Origin: VAYN01 sp964540905
GTDB taxonomy: Bacteria; Actinomycetota; Thermoleophilia; Solirubrobacterales; 70-9
Assembly (NCBI GenBank): GCA_964540905.1
Contig: CAZIOS010000002.1
Span: 62,001-126,000 of the forward strand
Length of the DNA stretch: 64,000 nucleotides
Direction of reading: 5' to 3'
Under the pieces are notes generated by a model. It was not told the origin of the DNA, made no database searches, and saw nothing but the letters and a program-made list of their open reading frames with translations. This document shows positions 37,510 through 45,781 of this stretch, in pieces. Position numbers and translations under genes: made by a program. The number at the start of each line of letters is the position of its first letter. Within the stretch, counting starts at the first letter, position 1.

Positions 37510-39405
37510 GTGGCCGACCACCGAGACCGCTTCCCGCCGATCGGCAGCTACGGCTTCCTCTCCGACTGCCACACCGCCGCCCTGGTCTCCTACGACGGCG
37601 CCGTCGAGTGGCTCTGCCTGCCCCGCTTCGACTCCCCCAGCGCCTTCGCGGCGCTGCTCGACCGCGGCGCCGGCCACTTCAAGCTGAAGCCGCGCGGCGT
37701 GATCGTCCCGATCGGCCGCCGCTACGAGCCGGGCACGCTGGTGATCGAGACGACCTGGGTCACCGACAGCGGCTGGGTCGTCGTCCACGATGCGCTGACG
37801 ATCGCCGAGTGGGCGACCGACGACGGCAAGGGCAGCCGCCCCCAGACCGCGCACGAGTCCGACCGCTCGCTGCTGCGGACGATGACCTGCATCGACGGCG
37901 AGGTCGAGATGGAGATGGAGTGCCTGCCGCGCTTCGGCTATGGCCTCGAAGGCGCCAGCTGGAGCGGCGGCGAGCTCGGCGAAGCGCTGGCCCGCGGCGA
38001 GGACGGGACCGAGCTGCGGCTGACCAGCGACATGGACCTGACGATCGAGGAGGGCGCCGTCCGCGGCAGCCTGAAGCTGCGCGAAGACGAGAGCGGCTTC
38101 TGCGCCATCACCTGGGGCGAGAGCGATCTCGGCGGGCCGCGCAGCGCTCCCGAGGCGCTGGAGCGGCTCGACTCGACCGAAGAGTTCTGGCGCGACTGGC
38201 TGCGCCACGGCGACTTCCCCGACCATCCCTGGCGGATCCACCTGCAGCGCTCGGCGCTGGTCCTGAAGGGCCTGACCTACACCCCGACCGGGGCGATCGT
38301 CGCGGCGCCGACCACCTCGCTGCCGGAGACCCCCGGCGGCGAACGCAACTGGGACTACCGCTTCAGCTGGATCCGCGACTCGACCTTCAGCCTCTGGGCC
38401 CTGCACACGCTCGGCTTCGACCAGGAGGCGCGCGACTTCATGCGCTTCATCGTCGACGTCTGCCAGGACAAGCCGGACCTGCAGATCATGTACGGGATCG
38501 GCCACGAGCGGGAGCTGACCGAGCGCACGCTCGACCACCTCTCCGGCTACGGCGGCGCCCAGCCGGTGCGGGTCGGCAACGGCGCCTTCGACCAGCGCCA
38601 GAACGACGTCTGGGGAGCGCTGCTGGACTCGGTCTACCTGCACGAAAAAGCGCTGCGGGGAGCCGGCGACCCGACCGATCGCCAGCTGATCCGCTACCAG
38701 GTCGAAGCGGCGATCGCCGCCTGGCCCGAGCCCGACCAGGGGATCTGGGAGTCGCGCGGCGAGCCCCAGCACTACGTCTCCTCGAAGCTGATGATCTGGG
38801 TCGCGGTCGACCGCGGCGCCCGCCTCGCCCGCGGCAACGGCTTCGATGAGCTGGCCGCGGAGTGGGAGGCGAAGGCGGAGGAGATCAAGGCCGAGATCCT
38901 CGAGCGCGGCGTCCGCGACGGCGTCTTCCGCCAGCACTACGACACCGACGCGCTCGACGCCTCGCTGCTGCTGATCCCGTTGCTGCGCTTCCTGCCCCCC
39001 GACGACGATCGCGTCGGCGCCACCGTCGACGCGATCGCCACCGACCTGACCGAGCACGGCCTCGTCCTCCGCTACAAGGTGCACGAGACCGACGACGGCC
39101 TCCACGGCAAGGAGGGGACGTTCCTGATCTGCTCCTTCTGGCTGGTCTCGGCGCTCTCGGAGATCGGCGAGTGCGAGCGGGCGCGCGAGCTCTGCGAGCG
39201 CCTGCTCGAGGCGGCGGGCTGGCTCGACCTCTTCGCCGAGGAGCTGGAGGCCGACTCCGGCCGCCACCTCGGCAACTTCCCCCAGGCGTTCACCCACCTG
39301 GCGCTGATCAACGCGGTCTCCCACGTGATCGCCGACGAGCGTCGCGAAGACGGCGGCGTCACCGCCGTCTTCAGCGAGATGGGAGGCGTCCGCGAGGACG
39401 CCTGA
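37510..39405 (+). CDS. glycoside hydrolase family 15 (glucoamylase/trehalase-like)
   Basis: Cytosolic alpha-glucosidic hydrolase (631 aa, no signal peptide). N-terminal beta-sandwich (IGSYGFLSDCHTAALVSYDG, WLCLPRFDSPSAFAALLD) and (alpha/alpha)6 barrel with NWDYRFSWIRDSTFSLWALH, the catalytic Glu region DQGIWESRGEPQHYVSSKLM, and EGTFLICSFWLVSALSEIG. This layout fits bacterial GH15 proteins that act as trehalases or glucan hydrolases; the substrate cannot be told. Confidence 0.92.
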   Translation: MADHRDRFPPIGSYGFLSDCHTAALVSYDGAVEWLCLPRFDSPSAFAALLDRGAGHFKLKPRGVIVPIGRRYEPGTLVIETTWVTDSGWVVVHDALTIAEWATDDGKGSRPQTAHESDRSLLRTMTCIDGEVEMEMECLPRFGYGLEGASWSGGELGEALARGEDGTELRLTSDMDLTIEEGAVRGSLKLREDESGFCAITWGESDLGGPRSAPEALERLDSTEEFWRDWLRHGDFPDHPWRIHLQRSALVLKGLTYTPTGAIVAAPTTSLPETPGGERNWDYRFSWIRDSTFSLWALHTLGFDQEARDFMRFIVDVCQDKPDLQIMYGIGHERELTERTLDHLSGYGGAQPVRVGNGAFDQRQNDVWGALLDSVYLHEKALRGAGDPTDRQLIRYQVEAAIAAWPEPDQGIWESRGEPQHYVSSKLMIWVAVDRGARLARGNGFDELAAEWEAKAEEIKAEILERGVRDGVFRQHYDTDALDASLLLIPLLRFLPPDDDRVGATVDAIATDLTEHGLVLRYKVHETDDGLHGKEGTFLICSFWLVSALSEIGECERARELCERLLEAAGWLDLFAEELEADSGRHLGNFPQAFTHLALINAVSHVIADERREDGGVTAVFSEMGGVREDA

Positions 39406-39465
39406 GCCAGCAGACGAAAGCCCGCAGACAAAAGGTTTCGTTTGCTCTATATTGGGCCGGCCACG

Positions 39466-39801
39466 ATGACGAATCTCAACCGCTCCGAAGACAACGACCT
39501 GCTGGTGGCGCTGCGCCACCCACTGCGCCGCAAGATCCTCTGCGAGATGGACGGCAAGGAGACGATCAGCCCGCGCGCGGTGGCGACGGCGATCAAGGAG
39601 CCGCTGACCGGGGTCTCCTACCACGTGCGGGTGCTGGCCGACCGCTCGGCGGTGGTGCTGGTCGACACAAAACCGGTGCGGGGGTCGATGCAGCACTTCT
39701 ATCGAGCGACGGTCAGAAAGCCCTGGGCGCGGCAGGCGCTCGGCCTCGACCCCCCCGAGGGTGGAGCGACGGGGGAGAGTTCGACCGACCCGAAGGCTTA
39801 G
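39466..39801 (+). CDS. ArsR-type winged-helix regulator, short form
   Basis: 111 aa. HTH region LLVALRHPLRRKILCEMDGK then VSYHVRVLADRSAVVLVDTK and RGSMQHFYRA closely resembles the regulators at 40831 and 48265, but it lacks their C-terminal ligand/dimer half of about 85 residues. Start ATG 39466; TATATT (39448-39453) lies 12 nt upstream. The upstream direct repeat GCAGACGAAAG/GCAGACAAAAG may be an operator. A second tiny winged-helix gene follows 14 bp downstream. Confidence 0.75.
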   Translation: MTNLNRSEDNDLLVALRHPLRRKILCEMDGKETISPRAVATAIKEPLTGVSYHVRVLADRSAVVLVDTKPVRGSMQHFYRATVRKPWARQALGLDPPEGGATGESSTDPKA

Positions 39802-39815
39802 CGGCCGCGGAGGGC

Positions 39816-40091
39816 ATGGACCAGACCGGCGACAGCAGGACGACCACGGCGCAGGACGCCGCCACCGAGTCCGCCGTCCTGCAGCAGGTGCTCGCCCTGC
39901 ATCCGTCGCAGCTGACACTCGAGGAGCTGGTCCGGGAGGTCGGCGGTCAGTCCGCCAGCTTCGCCGAGCGCGACGCGATCGAGCGCGCCGTCCGCGACCT
40001 CGGCGGCGCCGGCCTGCTGCACCGGCGCGAGGCCTTTGTGCTGCCGACCCGGGCGGCGCTGCGCTTCGACCAGCTGCTGGACCGTTTCTGA
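39816..40091 (+). CDS. small winged-helix-like protein (91 aa)
   Basis: It starts MDQTGDSRTTTAQDAATESA. The rest is a compact helical domain (LTLEELVREVGGQ, AIERAVRDLGGAGLLHRREAFVLPTRAALRF) with the look of a winged helix: recognition helix, then a wing ending in a branched strand. Purine-rich AGGGC precedes the ATG. Cotranscribed with the short ArsR-type gene. No specific family recognised. Confidence 0.65.
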   Translation: MDQTGDSRTTTAQDAATESAVLQQVLALHPSQLTLEELVREVGGQSASFAERDAIERAVRDLGGAGLLHRREAFVLPTRAALRFDQLLDRF

Positions 40092-40098
40092 ATCCGGG

Positions 40099-40710
40099 CT
40101 AGACGACGAGGCGCCGGAAGCCGGGGCGCAGGCGCGCGGCGAGCTCGGCCGCCGCGGCCGCGGCGTCCTCGTCGTCGCCGGCGGCGAGGATCACCTCGGT
40201 CGCGGCGAAGCTCCCGAGCTGGTCTTCGACCGCCTGGACGAGGTCCTCGTCGCCGACCCGCGCCTCGGCCACGACACCGGCCTTGGCCAGCGAGGCGACC
40301 GTGATCACCAGGCTCTGCTGGGCTTCGCGGCGGGCGCCCTCGAGGTCGGAGGCCCAGCGGTCGAGAAAGCCGATCCGGGCGGGCGCGAGGACCAGGACCC
40401 GCGCCTCCCCCTCGCCGCCGGCGGCCACGGCCGCGATCTCCCGGATCGCCTTCGGGTCCTCGACCGGGCGGCTGACGACGAGCAGCAGGCGACGCTCGCC
40501 GCTCGCCGGCGGCGACTCACCGAGCGCCCCGCGGGGCCGCTGGCGGACGGCGACGACGACCAGCGCAACCGCAACCAGGGCGCCGATCGCGACCCCGACA
40601 CCGGGACCGCCGGTGAGGAAGGCGGCGGCGATCGGGACGGCGATCGCGACCACGGCGAGCGGCAACTTCAAGGCGGACACCGCCACAGCCTGCCAGGCCC
40701 GATCCCCCAA
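40099..40710 (-). CDS. membrane-anchored UspA-like protein
   Basis: 203 aa. Two TM helices (about res 15-56), then a Rossmann-like alpha/beta domain with RRLLLVVSRPVEDPKAIREI, VLVLAPARIGFLDRWASDLE, and VGDEDLVQAVEDQLGSFAAT, resembling universal-stress-protein folds but without the G-2x-G-9x-G nucleotide motif. TTG start. Convergent with the 91-aa winged-helix gene. Function unknown. Confidence 0.6.
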   Translation of the reverse strand: MGDRAWQAVAVSALKLPLAVVAIAVPIAAAFLTGGPGVGVAIGALVAVALVVVAVRQRPRGALGESPPASGERRLLLVVSRPVEDPKAIREIAAVAAGGEGEARVLVLAPARIGFLDRWASDLEGARREAQQSLVITVASLAKAGVVAEARVGDEDLVQAVEDQLGSFAATEVILAAGDDEDAAAAAAELAARLRPGFRRLVV

Positions 40711-40758
40711 CGTGCGGATCTTTGCACGACTTACTAAACAGAATTGCCACTTCGTTAT

Positions 40759-40775
40759 AGAAACCTTGAGTTTCT
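40759..40775 (+). promoter_or_regulatory. inverted repeat, candidate operator upstream of an ArsR-type gene
   Basis: AGAAAC-CTTGA-GTTTCT, a 6+5+6 dyad just upstream of a TAGAGT -10-like box (40781-40786). It is placed where an autorepressor would block the promoter of the gene at 40831. Confidence 0.45.
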
Positions 40776-40830
40776 TTCTCTAGAGTGCCCGCTTCGGCCG
40801 CCTCCCCCGTAATCGAACGAAGGAACCCCC

Positions 40831-41415
40831 TTGCCAGCAAAGACCAAGAAGAAAGACGGCGTCGAACAGCTGATCGCCAAAGCTTTCGCCCACCCGCTGC
40901 GGGTCCAGATCCTGATCGTCCTCAACGAACGGGTCGCCAGCCCCAACCTGATCGCGAAGGAGCTGGAGCAGAGCCTCAATCTCGTCGCTTACCACGTCCG
41001 GGTGCTGGAGAAATACGACTGCGTCGAGATGGTCAACACGAAACAGCGCCGTGGTGCCACCGAGCATTTCTACCGTGCGACCAGGCGCGAGTTCCTCAGC
41101 AACGAGGAATGGGCGCGGATGCCGGAGAGCCTGCGACCGGGCCTCTCGGCGGCGATGCTGAAGACGATCTTCGACGACATCAAAGAGGCCGCCGGCAGGG
41201 GCACCCTCGACGAGCTCGAGAACCGCCACCTCAGCCGCACGCCGATGGTCGTCGACCAACAGGGCTGGGACGAGGTCGCCTCGCTACTGAGCGAGACGCT
41301 CGAGCGGGTCCTGGCGATTCAGGCCGGCGCCTCCGCCCGGCTCGCTGAGAGCGAGCGGGAGAGCCTGCTCTGCAAGGTCGAGATGATGCACTTCAAGTCG
41401 CCCGAGCCGGACTGA
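40831..41415 (+). CDS. ArsR-type winged-helix regulator with C-terminal domain
   Basis: 194 aa. HTH: KAFAHPLRVQILIVLNERVA, then LVAYHVRVLEKYDCVEMVNT and RGATEHFYRATRR. The C-terminal half (PMVVDQQGWDEVASLLSETL) probably dimerises or binds an effector; it has no metal-binding Cys set. TTG start with AAGGA 6 nt upstream. A paralogue sits at 48265. It is convergent with the encapsulin operon. Confidence 0.82.
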   Translation: MPAKTKKKDGVEQLIAKAFAHPLRVQILIVLNERVASPNLIAKELEQSLNLVAYHVRVLEKYDCVEMVNTKQRRGATEHFYRATRREFLSNEEWARMPESLRPGLSAAMLKTIFDDIKEAAGRGTLDELENRHLSRTPMVVDQQGWDEVASLLSETLERVLAIQAGASARLAESERESLLCKVEMMHFKSPEPD

Positions 41416-42211
41416 GCGGGGCGGCCGCCTCCGGGGTCGCGACGACGAAGGAGAAGCTCTGCTCGAGGTAGAGGTGCACCGCCTCGGCATCGTGGTGGCT
41501 GTAGCCGATCGCCAGGTCCTGGCCGGACTCGAAGCGGAAGTCGCCGCCGCGCAGGCTGAGCACTACCGCGCCCCTGACCCCGGGGGCCCAGACGATCGGA
41601 CCGCCGCCGAGGATCTTCGCCAGGTGGTCGAAGAGCGGGTAGCCGCCGTGCTCGGCGGTCTCGATCACCCGCGTGTGCTCCTCGGGGCCGAGGGCGAGCC
41701 CGTAGGGGCCGCCGACGCCGACCTCGCGCAGCGCCTCGACCGCGCCGGCGACCGAGCGCGGGTACTCCTCGGCGCTCTCGCCGAGTGGCTGCGGCGCCAC
41801 CGGCGAGGCCTCGGCGACGCCGACGATGCCGGCGTCCTCCCAGCCGTGGAAGACGGCGACGTTCTCGGCGACCGCGATCTGGCGCGCGGCCCGGTCGAGC
41901 GGCTCGAGATCGGCGTCGAGGGCGCCGCGGTCGTCGTCGCGCAGCTCGGCGCGGGAGATCGCGAACTCGGCCCGCAGCTCGACCAGCGGCAGGACGCGGC
42001 GCTGCCGGCCCTCGACGCCCTCGCAGGGCGCGGCCTCGAGGGACTCGGTGCGGCCGAGGTTGGTCGCCGAGCGCTCCCAGCCGTGGGGGCCGCCGAAGTC
42101 GACCAAGCGCCGCGCCGCGAGGGCGCCGACGAGGCGCTCGCGCGCCTCGTCGTCGAGCAGCTCCCAGCCCGAATCGGAGATCGGGGCCAGATGTCGCAGA
42201 AGATGGTTCAT
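41393..42211 (-). CDS. encapsulin nanocompartment shell protein (family 1)
   Basis: HK97-fold shell protein (272 aa) that assembles into a protein cage around cargo. It begins MNHLLRHLAPISDSGWELLD, and has LAARRLVDFGGPHGWERSAT, VFHGWEDAGIVGVAEASP, GPYGLALGPEEHTRVIETAE and GYSHHDAEAVHLYLEQSFSF, all characteristic of encapsulins (Linocin_M18 family). The ATG overlaps the stop of the cargo gene (ATGA). It ends 23 bp inside the end of the convergent ArsR-type gene. A small iron-storage compartment is the likely product. Confidence 0.92.
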   Translation of the reverse strand: MNHLLRHLAPISDSGWELLDDEARERLVGALAARRLVDFGGPHGWERSATNLGRTESLEAAPCEGVEGRQRRVLPLVELRAEFAISRAELRDDDRGALDADLEPLDRAARQIAVAENVAVFHGWEDAGIVGVAEASPVAPQPLGESAEEYPRSVAGAVEALREVGVGGPYGLALGPEEHTRVIETAEHGGYPLFDHLAKILGGGPIVWAPGVRGAVVLSLRGGDFRFESGQDLAIGYSHHDAEAVHLYLEQSFSFVVATPEAAAPLSPARAT

Positions 42212-42594
42212 CGCTCCTCCCCCTTGAGGCTGCCGATGCCGAGCGAGCCGTCGCCGGGCGCGGCGCTGTCGTCGTCCGTGTCCTCCGAGCCGGCCTCGGC
42301 CGCCTCGCCGTGCTCGACGATGTCGCCGTCCTTGAAGAGAACGCCCGCGGCGATCTGGCGCCAGCGCGGGGTCCGCCGCAGCAGGAACTCGAGGTCCATC
42401 GCGAAGTGCTTGAACTCCTCGCCCTGGGCGTCGTGCATGATCGCCCTCGCCTCCGGGTCGGGCTCGACCGACAGCCGCTGCTGGTACCAGCCGATCGCCT
42501 GGCACTCCTCTTCCAGCGAGGCGCAGAGGCGGGCGAAGGTGCGGGTCTCCGCCGAGAGCTCCTGCGGTGGCTCGTGGTACTGGTCAAATCCCAT
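42208..42594 (-). CDS. encapsulated ferritin-like cargo protein
   Basis: 128 aa, two-helix EncFtn type. Helix 1 SLEEECQAIGWYQQRLSVEP and helix 2 IMHDAQGEEFKHFAMDLEFL carry the ferroxidase Glu/His set that is completed by a dimer. A flexible acidic linker leads to the C-terminal GSLGIGSLKGEER, which matches the encapsulin targeting peptide consensus. The ATG at 42594 has AAGGAGG upstream. TAATCT (42633-42638) is a probable -10. Expected role: oxidise and hand Fe2+ into the shell encoded next. Confidence 0.92.
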   Translation of the reverse strand: MGFDQYHEPPQELSAETRTFARLCASLEEECQAIGWYQQRLSVEPDPEARAIMHDAQGEEFKHFAMDLEFLLRRTPRWRQIAAGVLFKDGDIVEHGEAAEAGSEDTDDDSAAPGDGSLGIGSLKGEER

Positions 42595-42635
42595 CTGGCC
42601 TCCTTGCGCCGTTGCGATTACCCGCTGGGTCGAGA

Positions 42636-43442
42636 TTAGCCGTCGCCGGGCTGGGCCAGCTGCTCGCACGGTTCCCAGGGCCGGGCGAAGAGGTCAACGG
42701 ACTTGCGGATGGCACTGAACCGGAGCGCTTCGGCGGCGGCGCAGAACTGGGCGGTGGAGAGTTCGTACTCGGCCTCGAATACCGCCTTGCCGCGCCGCAC
42801 GAAGGGCTCGTAGAGGCCGCATTCGTCGTACTGGAAGCACTGCTCGACGATCGCGAAGTCGAAGTCGCCGATCAGCTGCGGGACCTGGCGGCCGTCGTTC
42901 TTCAGCGCCACCGCCATCCCGTCGGCGTGGACGCGGCGGGCGACCCAGCGGTTGAAGCGAAGCTGGTCGGCGCGGGTTATGTCGAAGCCGGTGTCGTTTT
43001 CCCAGCCGGCGATGTTGTCGGGCTCGACCGCGTCGAAGCCCTTGCGCGCGCACATCTCGAAGCGGCGTTCGAGCAGCGGCGCGAAGCGGTGGAAGCGGCG
43101 CACGTCGAGCCAGCGCTCTTGCGGGAAGCCTTCGTAGCGGCGGCCGAGGACCGCGCGCGGGAAGCGGCTGGCGTCGGGGCGGTATTCCTCCCAGCTGCCG
43201 ACGTCGACGTAGCAGATGACCCTGCGCCCTTCCCGGTGCAGCTGGCGCACCGTCGCGGCGCTGGTTTCGAAGCCGTCGACGTCGTAGACGCCGGCGGCGA
43301 CGCCGGTGTCGATCCGCCCCTGCAGCTGCCATTGCCAGGGAGCCGCTTCCGGCTGGGGGTGCCAGATGGCGCCGGCCGCCGGCGCAAAGCCGGCGCCGAG
43401 GGCAAGTGCCAGCGCCAGCGCGAGCAGGAGGCGGAGGGCCAT
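42636..43442 (-). CDS. secreted GH114-type glycosidase (endo-alpha-1,4-polygalactosaminidase family)
   Basis: 268 aa. Signal peptide (ALRLLLALALALALGAGF then AxA), then a TIM-barrel-like domain starting WHPQPEAAPWQWQLQGRID, with VICYVDVGSWEEYRPDASRF, GFDAVEPDNIAGWEND (a probable acid/base region) and AVALKNDGRQ. This is the GH114/DUF297 pattern. It may act on a galactosaminoglycan matrix. TAGCGT (43449-43454) lies 6 nt before the ATG. Confidence 0.85.
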   Translation of the reverse strand: MALRLLLALALALALGAGFAPAAGAIWHPQPEAAPWQWQLQGRIDTGVAAGVYDVDGFETSAATVRQLHREGRRVICYVDVGSWEEYRPDASRFPRAVLGRRYEGFPQERWLDVRRFHRFAPLLERRFEMCARKGFDAVEPDNIAGWENDTGFDITRADQLRFNRWVARRVHADGMAVALKNDGRQVPQLIGDFDFAIVEQCFQYDECGLYEPFVRRGKAVFEAEYELSTAQFCAAAEALRFSAIRKSVDLFARPWEPCEQLAQPGDG

Positions 43443-43494
43443 GAGCTGACGCTACCCCCGACGGCAAGCCGAAAAACGTCCCGCCCGCCGCTAA

Positions 43495-43577
43495 GGTGTG
43501 ACAACGGTTGCCAGCTAGGCCGCCGGGCGCTGCACGGCTTCGGTATCAACGCCCTCAGGGCGGCGCGGTGTGACAAC
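43495..43577 (+). promoter_or_regulatory. direct repeat GGTGTGACAAC upstream of the stress sigma gene
   Basis: GGTGTGACAAC occurs exactly at 43495-43505 and 43567-43577, 72 bp apart, in the 147-bp gap before the sigma gene. It may mark binding sites of one regulator. No TANNNT box at leaderless distance and no GGGTA box was found here. Confidence 0.35.
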
Positions 43578-43589
43578 TCCGAGATATCG

Positions 43590-44411
43590 ATGGCTGCGAA
43601 CAAGGAAGACCCCAAACCGCCCGCCGCGCGCGAGCCGTCCGACCTCGGCGACGGCCTCGCCAGCGAGCGCGAGCTCTGGGCGCGCTTCGCCCGGCAGCGC
43701 GACCGGGCGACCCGCGAAGAGCTGGTCCGCCGTTACCTCCCCTTCGCCAGGAACCTGGCGCTGCGCTACCGCGGCGCCAGCGAGTCCTTCGACGACCTGC
43801 TGCAGGTGGCGAGCCTGGGGCTGGTCAACGCGATCGACCGCTTCGACCCGGCGCGCGGCACTCCCTTCACCGCCTTCGCCTCGCCGACGATCCTCGGTGA
43901 GCTGAAGCGCCATTTCCGCGACCGCGTCTGGACCGTGCGGGTGCCGCGCGGCCTGCACGACCGCATGGCCGACGTCGACAAGGCGATCTCCGGGCTGACC
44001 GTGGAGCTGCAGCGCTCGCCCTCGGTCGGCGAGATCGCCGCCAGGCTCGAGGTCGAGCCGACCGACGTGCTCGAGGTGCTGGAGGCCAACCACAATCGCC
44101 GCCCGCTCTCGCTCGACCGCCCGGTCGGCGGCGACGAGGACGAAGCGCCCGCCTCGGAGTGGATCGGCGACGAGGACGAGGGCTTCGAGCTGGTCGACGA
44201 CAAGCTGGCCCTGGAGGGGGTCCTCCCCCACCTCGACGAGCGCGAGCGCCTGGTCCTGCGGCTGCGCTTCGCCGAGGACATGACCCAGTCGCAGATCGCC
44301 GAGCGGATCGGCCACTCGCAGATGCACGTCTCCCGCATCCTCCGCCGCACCCTGGAGAAGATCCGCGCCGAGGTCGCCGAACAGAGCCGCGAAGCGGGAG
44401 GCGAGCGCTAG
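43590..44411 (+). CDS. SigB/SigF-type alternative sigma factor
   Basis: RNA polymerase sigma factor of the group 3 general-stress/sporulation type (273 aa). Region 2: ELVRRYLPFARNLALRYRGA and DDLLQVASLGLVNAIDRFD; region 3: VRVPRGLHDRMADVDKAISG; region 4 HTH: TQSQIAERIGHSQMHVSRIL. ATG 43590. Convergent with the RsbW-like gene, whose stop it abuts. Partners (RsbW-like, RsbV-like, PP2C) lie within 9 kb, so it should be held by the anti-sigma kinase and released under stress. Confidence 0.9.
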   Translation: MAANKEDPKPPAAREPSDLGDGLASERELWARFARQRDRATREELVRRYLPFARNLALRYRGASESFDDLLQVASLGLVNAIDRFDPARGTPFTAFASPTILGELKRHFRDRVWTVRVPRGLHDRMADVDKAISGLTVELQRSPSVGEIAARLEVEPTDVLEVLEANHNRRPLSLDRPVGGDEDEAPASEWIGDEDEGFELVDDKLALEGVLPHLDERERLVLRLRFAEDMTQSQIAERIGHSQMHVSRILRRTLEKIRAEVAEQSREAGGER

Positions 44412-45248
44412 TCAGTCGGAGAGTGCGGCGATGCCGACCACGAGGAACTCGCCCTCGTCGTCGCGCTCGACCCGCAGCTCGTCGGCGAGCTTCGCCAGCG
44501 AGCCGCCGAGCTCGGGCAGATCGAGGCTCTCGCGCAGGCGCTCGCCGCCACCGGCTGCCATCGGGCCGACCCGCAGCTCGACGCCCTCGCGACGGTCGGC
44601 GATGCTGAGCGTCACCTGGCCGTCGACGAAGGCCCGGGGGGCGTTGGCGGAGATCGCGTCGCTGAGCAGCATCGTGTCGGAGAGCCGGTCGACGGTGATC
44701 TCGTGGCGGGCGGCGAGAGCGCCGATCGTGCTGGCGAGGATCGGGCCGAGCAGCTCCGGCGGCCCGACCCGGAGCTCGGTCCGCTCCGACTCGGCGCGGG
44801 CGGCCGTCGCCGGCTGGCCGTCATCGCCGTCGTTGCGAGTGCGCAGCAGCAGGTGCATCCTGATCTCGGTGCCGCGGTCGACGCCGCCCTTGATCTCGAA
44901 GCTGCTGGAGAGGGCGGCGATCAGGGTCAGGCCGATCCGCAGGCTCGGTCGCTCGACGTCGGGGCGGGGGCGGATGCCCATCCCGTAGTCGCGGACGACC
45001 ACGGTGAGGCCGTCCAGCTCCAGCAGCGCTTCGATCTCCAGCGGTCCCGGCTCGTCGGCCTGATAAGCGTGGACGACGACGTTCATGCAGGCCTCGGTGA
45101 CCACCGTCTTGAGGTCGGCGATGCCCGGTTCGTCCATCCCGATCCGGGTCGCCAGTCCCGCCAGGGCGTGACGAACTACGGCGACGTTCGCGGCCGTCGC
45201 GGGAAGGGACATCTGCAGCCCCGATCGGTCATCGGTGGTCGTATCCAC
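44412..45248 (-). CDS. RsbW-like anti-sigma kinase with a second, degenerate half
   Basis: 278 aa. Residues 1-135 form a GHKL ATPase: N box LKTVVTEACMNVVVHAYQAD, G1 VVRDYGMGI, G2 GLTLIAALSSSFEIKGG, GTEIRMHL. The C-terminal half (about 160-278) has the same outline (LSDAISANAPRAFVDGQVTLS, LRVGPMAAGGGERL, LADELRVERDDEGEF) but no intact G boxes, so it looks like a decayed duplicate. Such kinases bind the sigma factor and phosphorylate the STAS antagonist. GTG start; a GTTT-N15-GGGTAG element lies about 70 bp upstream. Confidence 0.85.
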   Translation of the reverse strand: MDTTTDDRSGLQMSLPATAANVAVVRHALAGLATRIGMDEPGIADLKTVVTEACMNVVVHAYQADEPGPLEIEALLELDGLTVVVRDYGMGIRPRPDVERPSLRIGLTLIAALSSSFEIKGGVDRGTEIRMHLLLRTRNDGDDGQPATAARAESERTELRVGPPELLGPILASTIGALAARHEITVDRLSDTMLLSDAISANAPRAFVDGQVTLSIADRREGVELRVGPMAAGGGERLRESLDLPELGGSLAKLADELRVERDDEGEFLVVGIAALSD

Positions 45249-45251
45249 GTA

Positions 45252-45314
45252 TTAGCCAGTCTCCAGCGCGGTCGGCGGACGCGACGAGCATATGCGTTCC
45301 ATGCTGGCGCTCAT
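45252..45314 (-). other. possible 20-codon leader frame before the RsbW-like gene
   Basis: It starts ATG 3 nt after the GGGTAG box and reads MSASMERICSSRPPTALETG. Its TAA ends 3 nt before the GTG of the kinase gene. Position suggests a leader peptide or coupling, but it has no ribosome site and may be chance. Confidence 0.3.
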
Positions 45315-45317
45315 TTC

Positions 45318-45342
45318 CTACCCCCGGGAGGCGGGGGCAAAC
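45318..45342 (-). promoter_or_regulatory. SigB-type promoter of the RsbW-like gene
   Basis: GTTT (45339-45342), exactly 15 bp, then GGGTAG (45318-45323) on the minus strand. Same spacing as the elements before doxX (47843-47867) and the 44-aa gene (53894-53918). It implies feedback of the sigma factor on its own inhibitor. Confidence 0.6.
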
Positions 45343-45368
45343 CGTCACGGTGGGCGTGGGTGCTGCGC

Positions 45369-45374
45369 TAGGAT
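45369..45374 (+). promoter_or_regulatory. -10 hexamer before the STAS gene
   Basis: TAGGAT, 6 nt before the GTG at 45381. The STAS gene thus appears to use the housekeeping-like leaderless pattern, while the divergent kinase uses the GGGTA element. Confidence 0.5.
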
Positions 45375-45380
45375 CGGCGC

Positions 45381-45752
45381 GTGAGCCCTGCCCCCTTCGA
45401 GGCAACCGCCGCCGAGCTCGACGACGGGGTCCGCCTGATCGCCGTCCGCGGCGAGCTGGACCTCAGCACCGCTCCCGACCTGGAGCCGGCGCTCGACCAG
45501 GCGGTCGGCTCCGACGGCACCGCGGTGCTGATCGATCTCTCCGAGTGCGAATTCATCGACTCGACCGGGATCGCCCTGATCGTCCGCACCTGGCAGCGCC
45601 TGGACGAGGGGACGGAGGGCAACGGCGGCGGCCGGGTCACGATCTGCGGCGCCAACGACCAGGTGCGCCGGGTGCTCGAGATCACCGGCCTCGAGCGCTC
45701 GATCCCGATGCACGGCAGCCGCGACGAAGCCCTCGCGGCGCTGCGCGGCTGA
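45381..45752 (+). CDS. STAS-domain anti-anti-sigma factor (RsbV/SpoIIAA-like)
   Basis: 123 aa. VRGELDLSTAPDLEPALDQA at the N-terminus and LSECEFIDSTGIALIVRTWQ in the middle give the STAS fold, with the phosphorylatable Ser in IDSTG. When dephosphorylated it should bind the kinase and free the sigma factor. Divergent from the kinase gene; GTG start. Confidence 0.92.
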   Translation: MSPAPFEATAAELDDGVRLIAVRGELDLSTAPDLEPALDQAVGSDGTAVLIDLSECEFIDSTGIALIVRTWQRLDEGTEGNGGGRVTICGANDQVRRVLEITGLERSIPMHGSRDEALAALRG

Positions 45753-45781
45753 GCCGGCGCCGATCCGACCAAGCTAGCCCC

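Noticed and set aside
42618..42641. SigB-type promoter for the encapsulin operon (GGCTAA-N12-GGGTAA)
   Set aside because: Spacing and -35 differ from the clear elements; TAATCT at 42633-42638 plus an SD is a simpler promoter.
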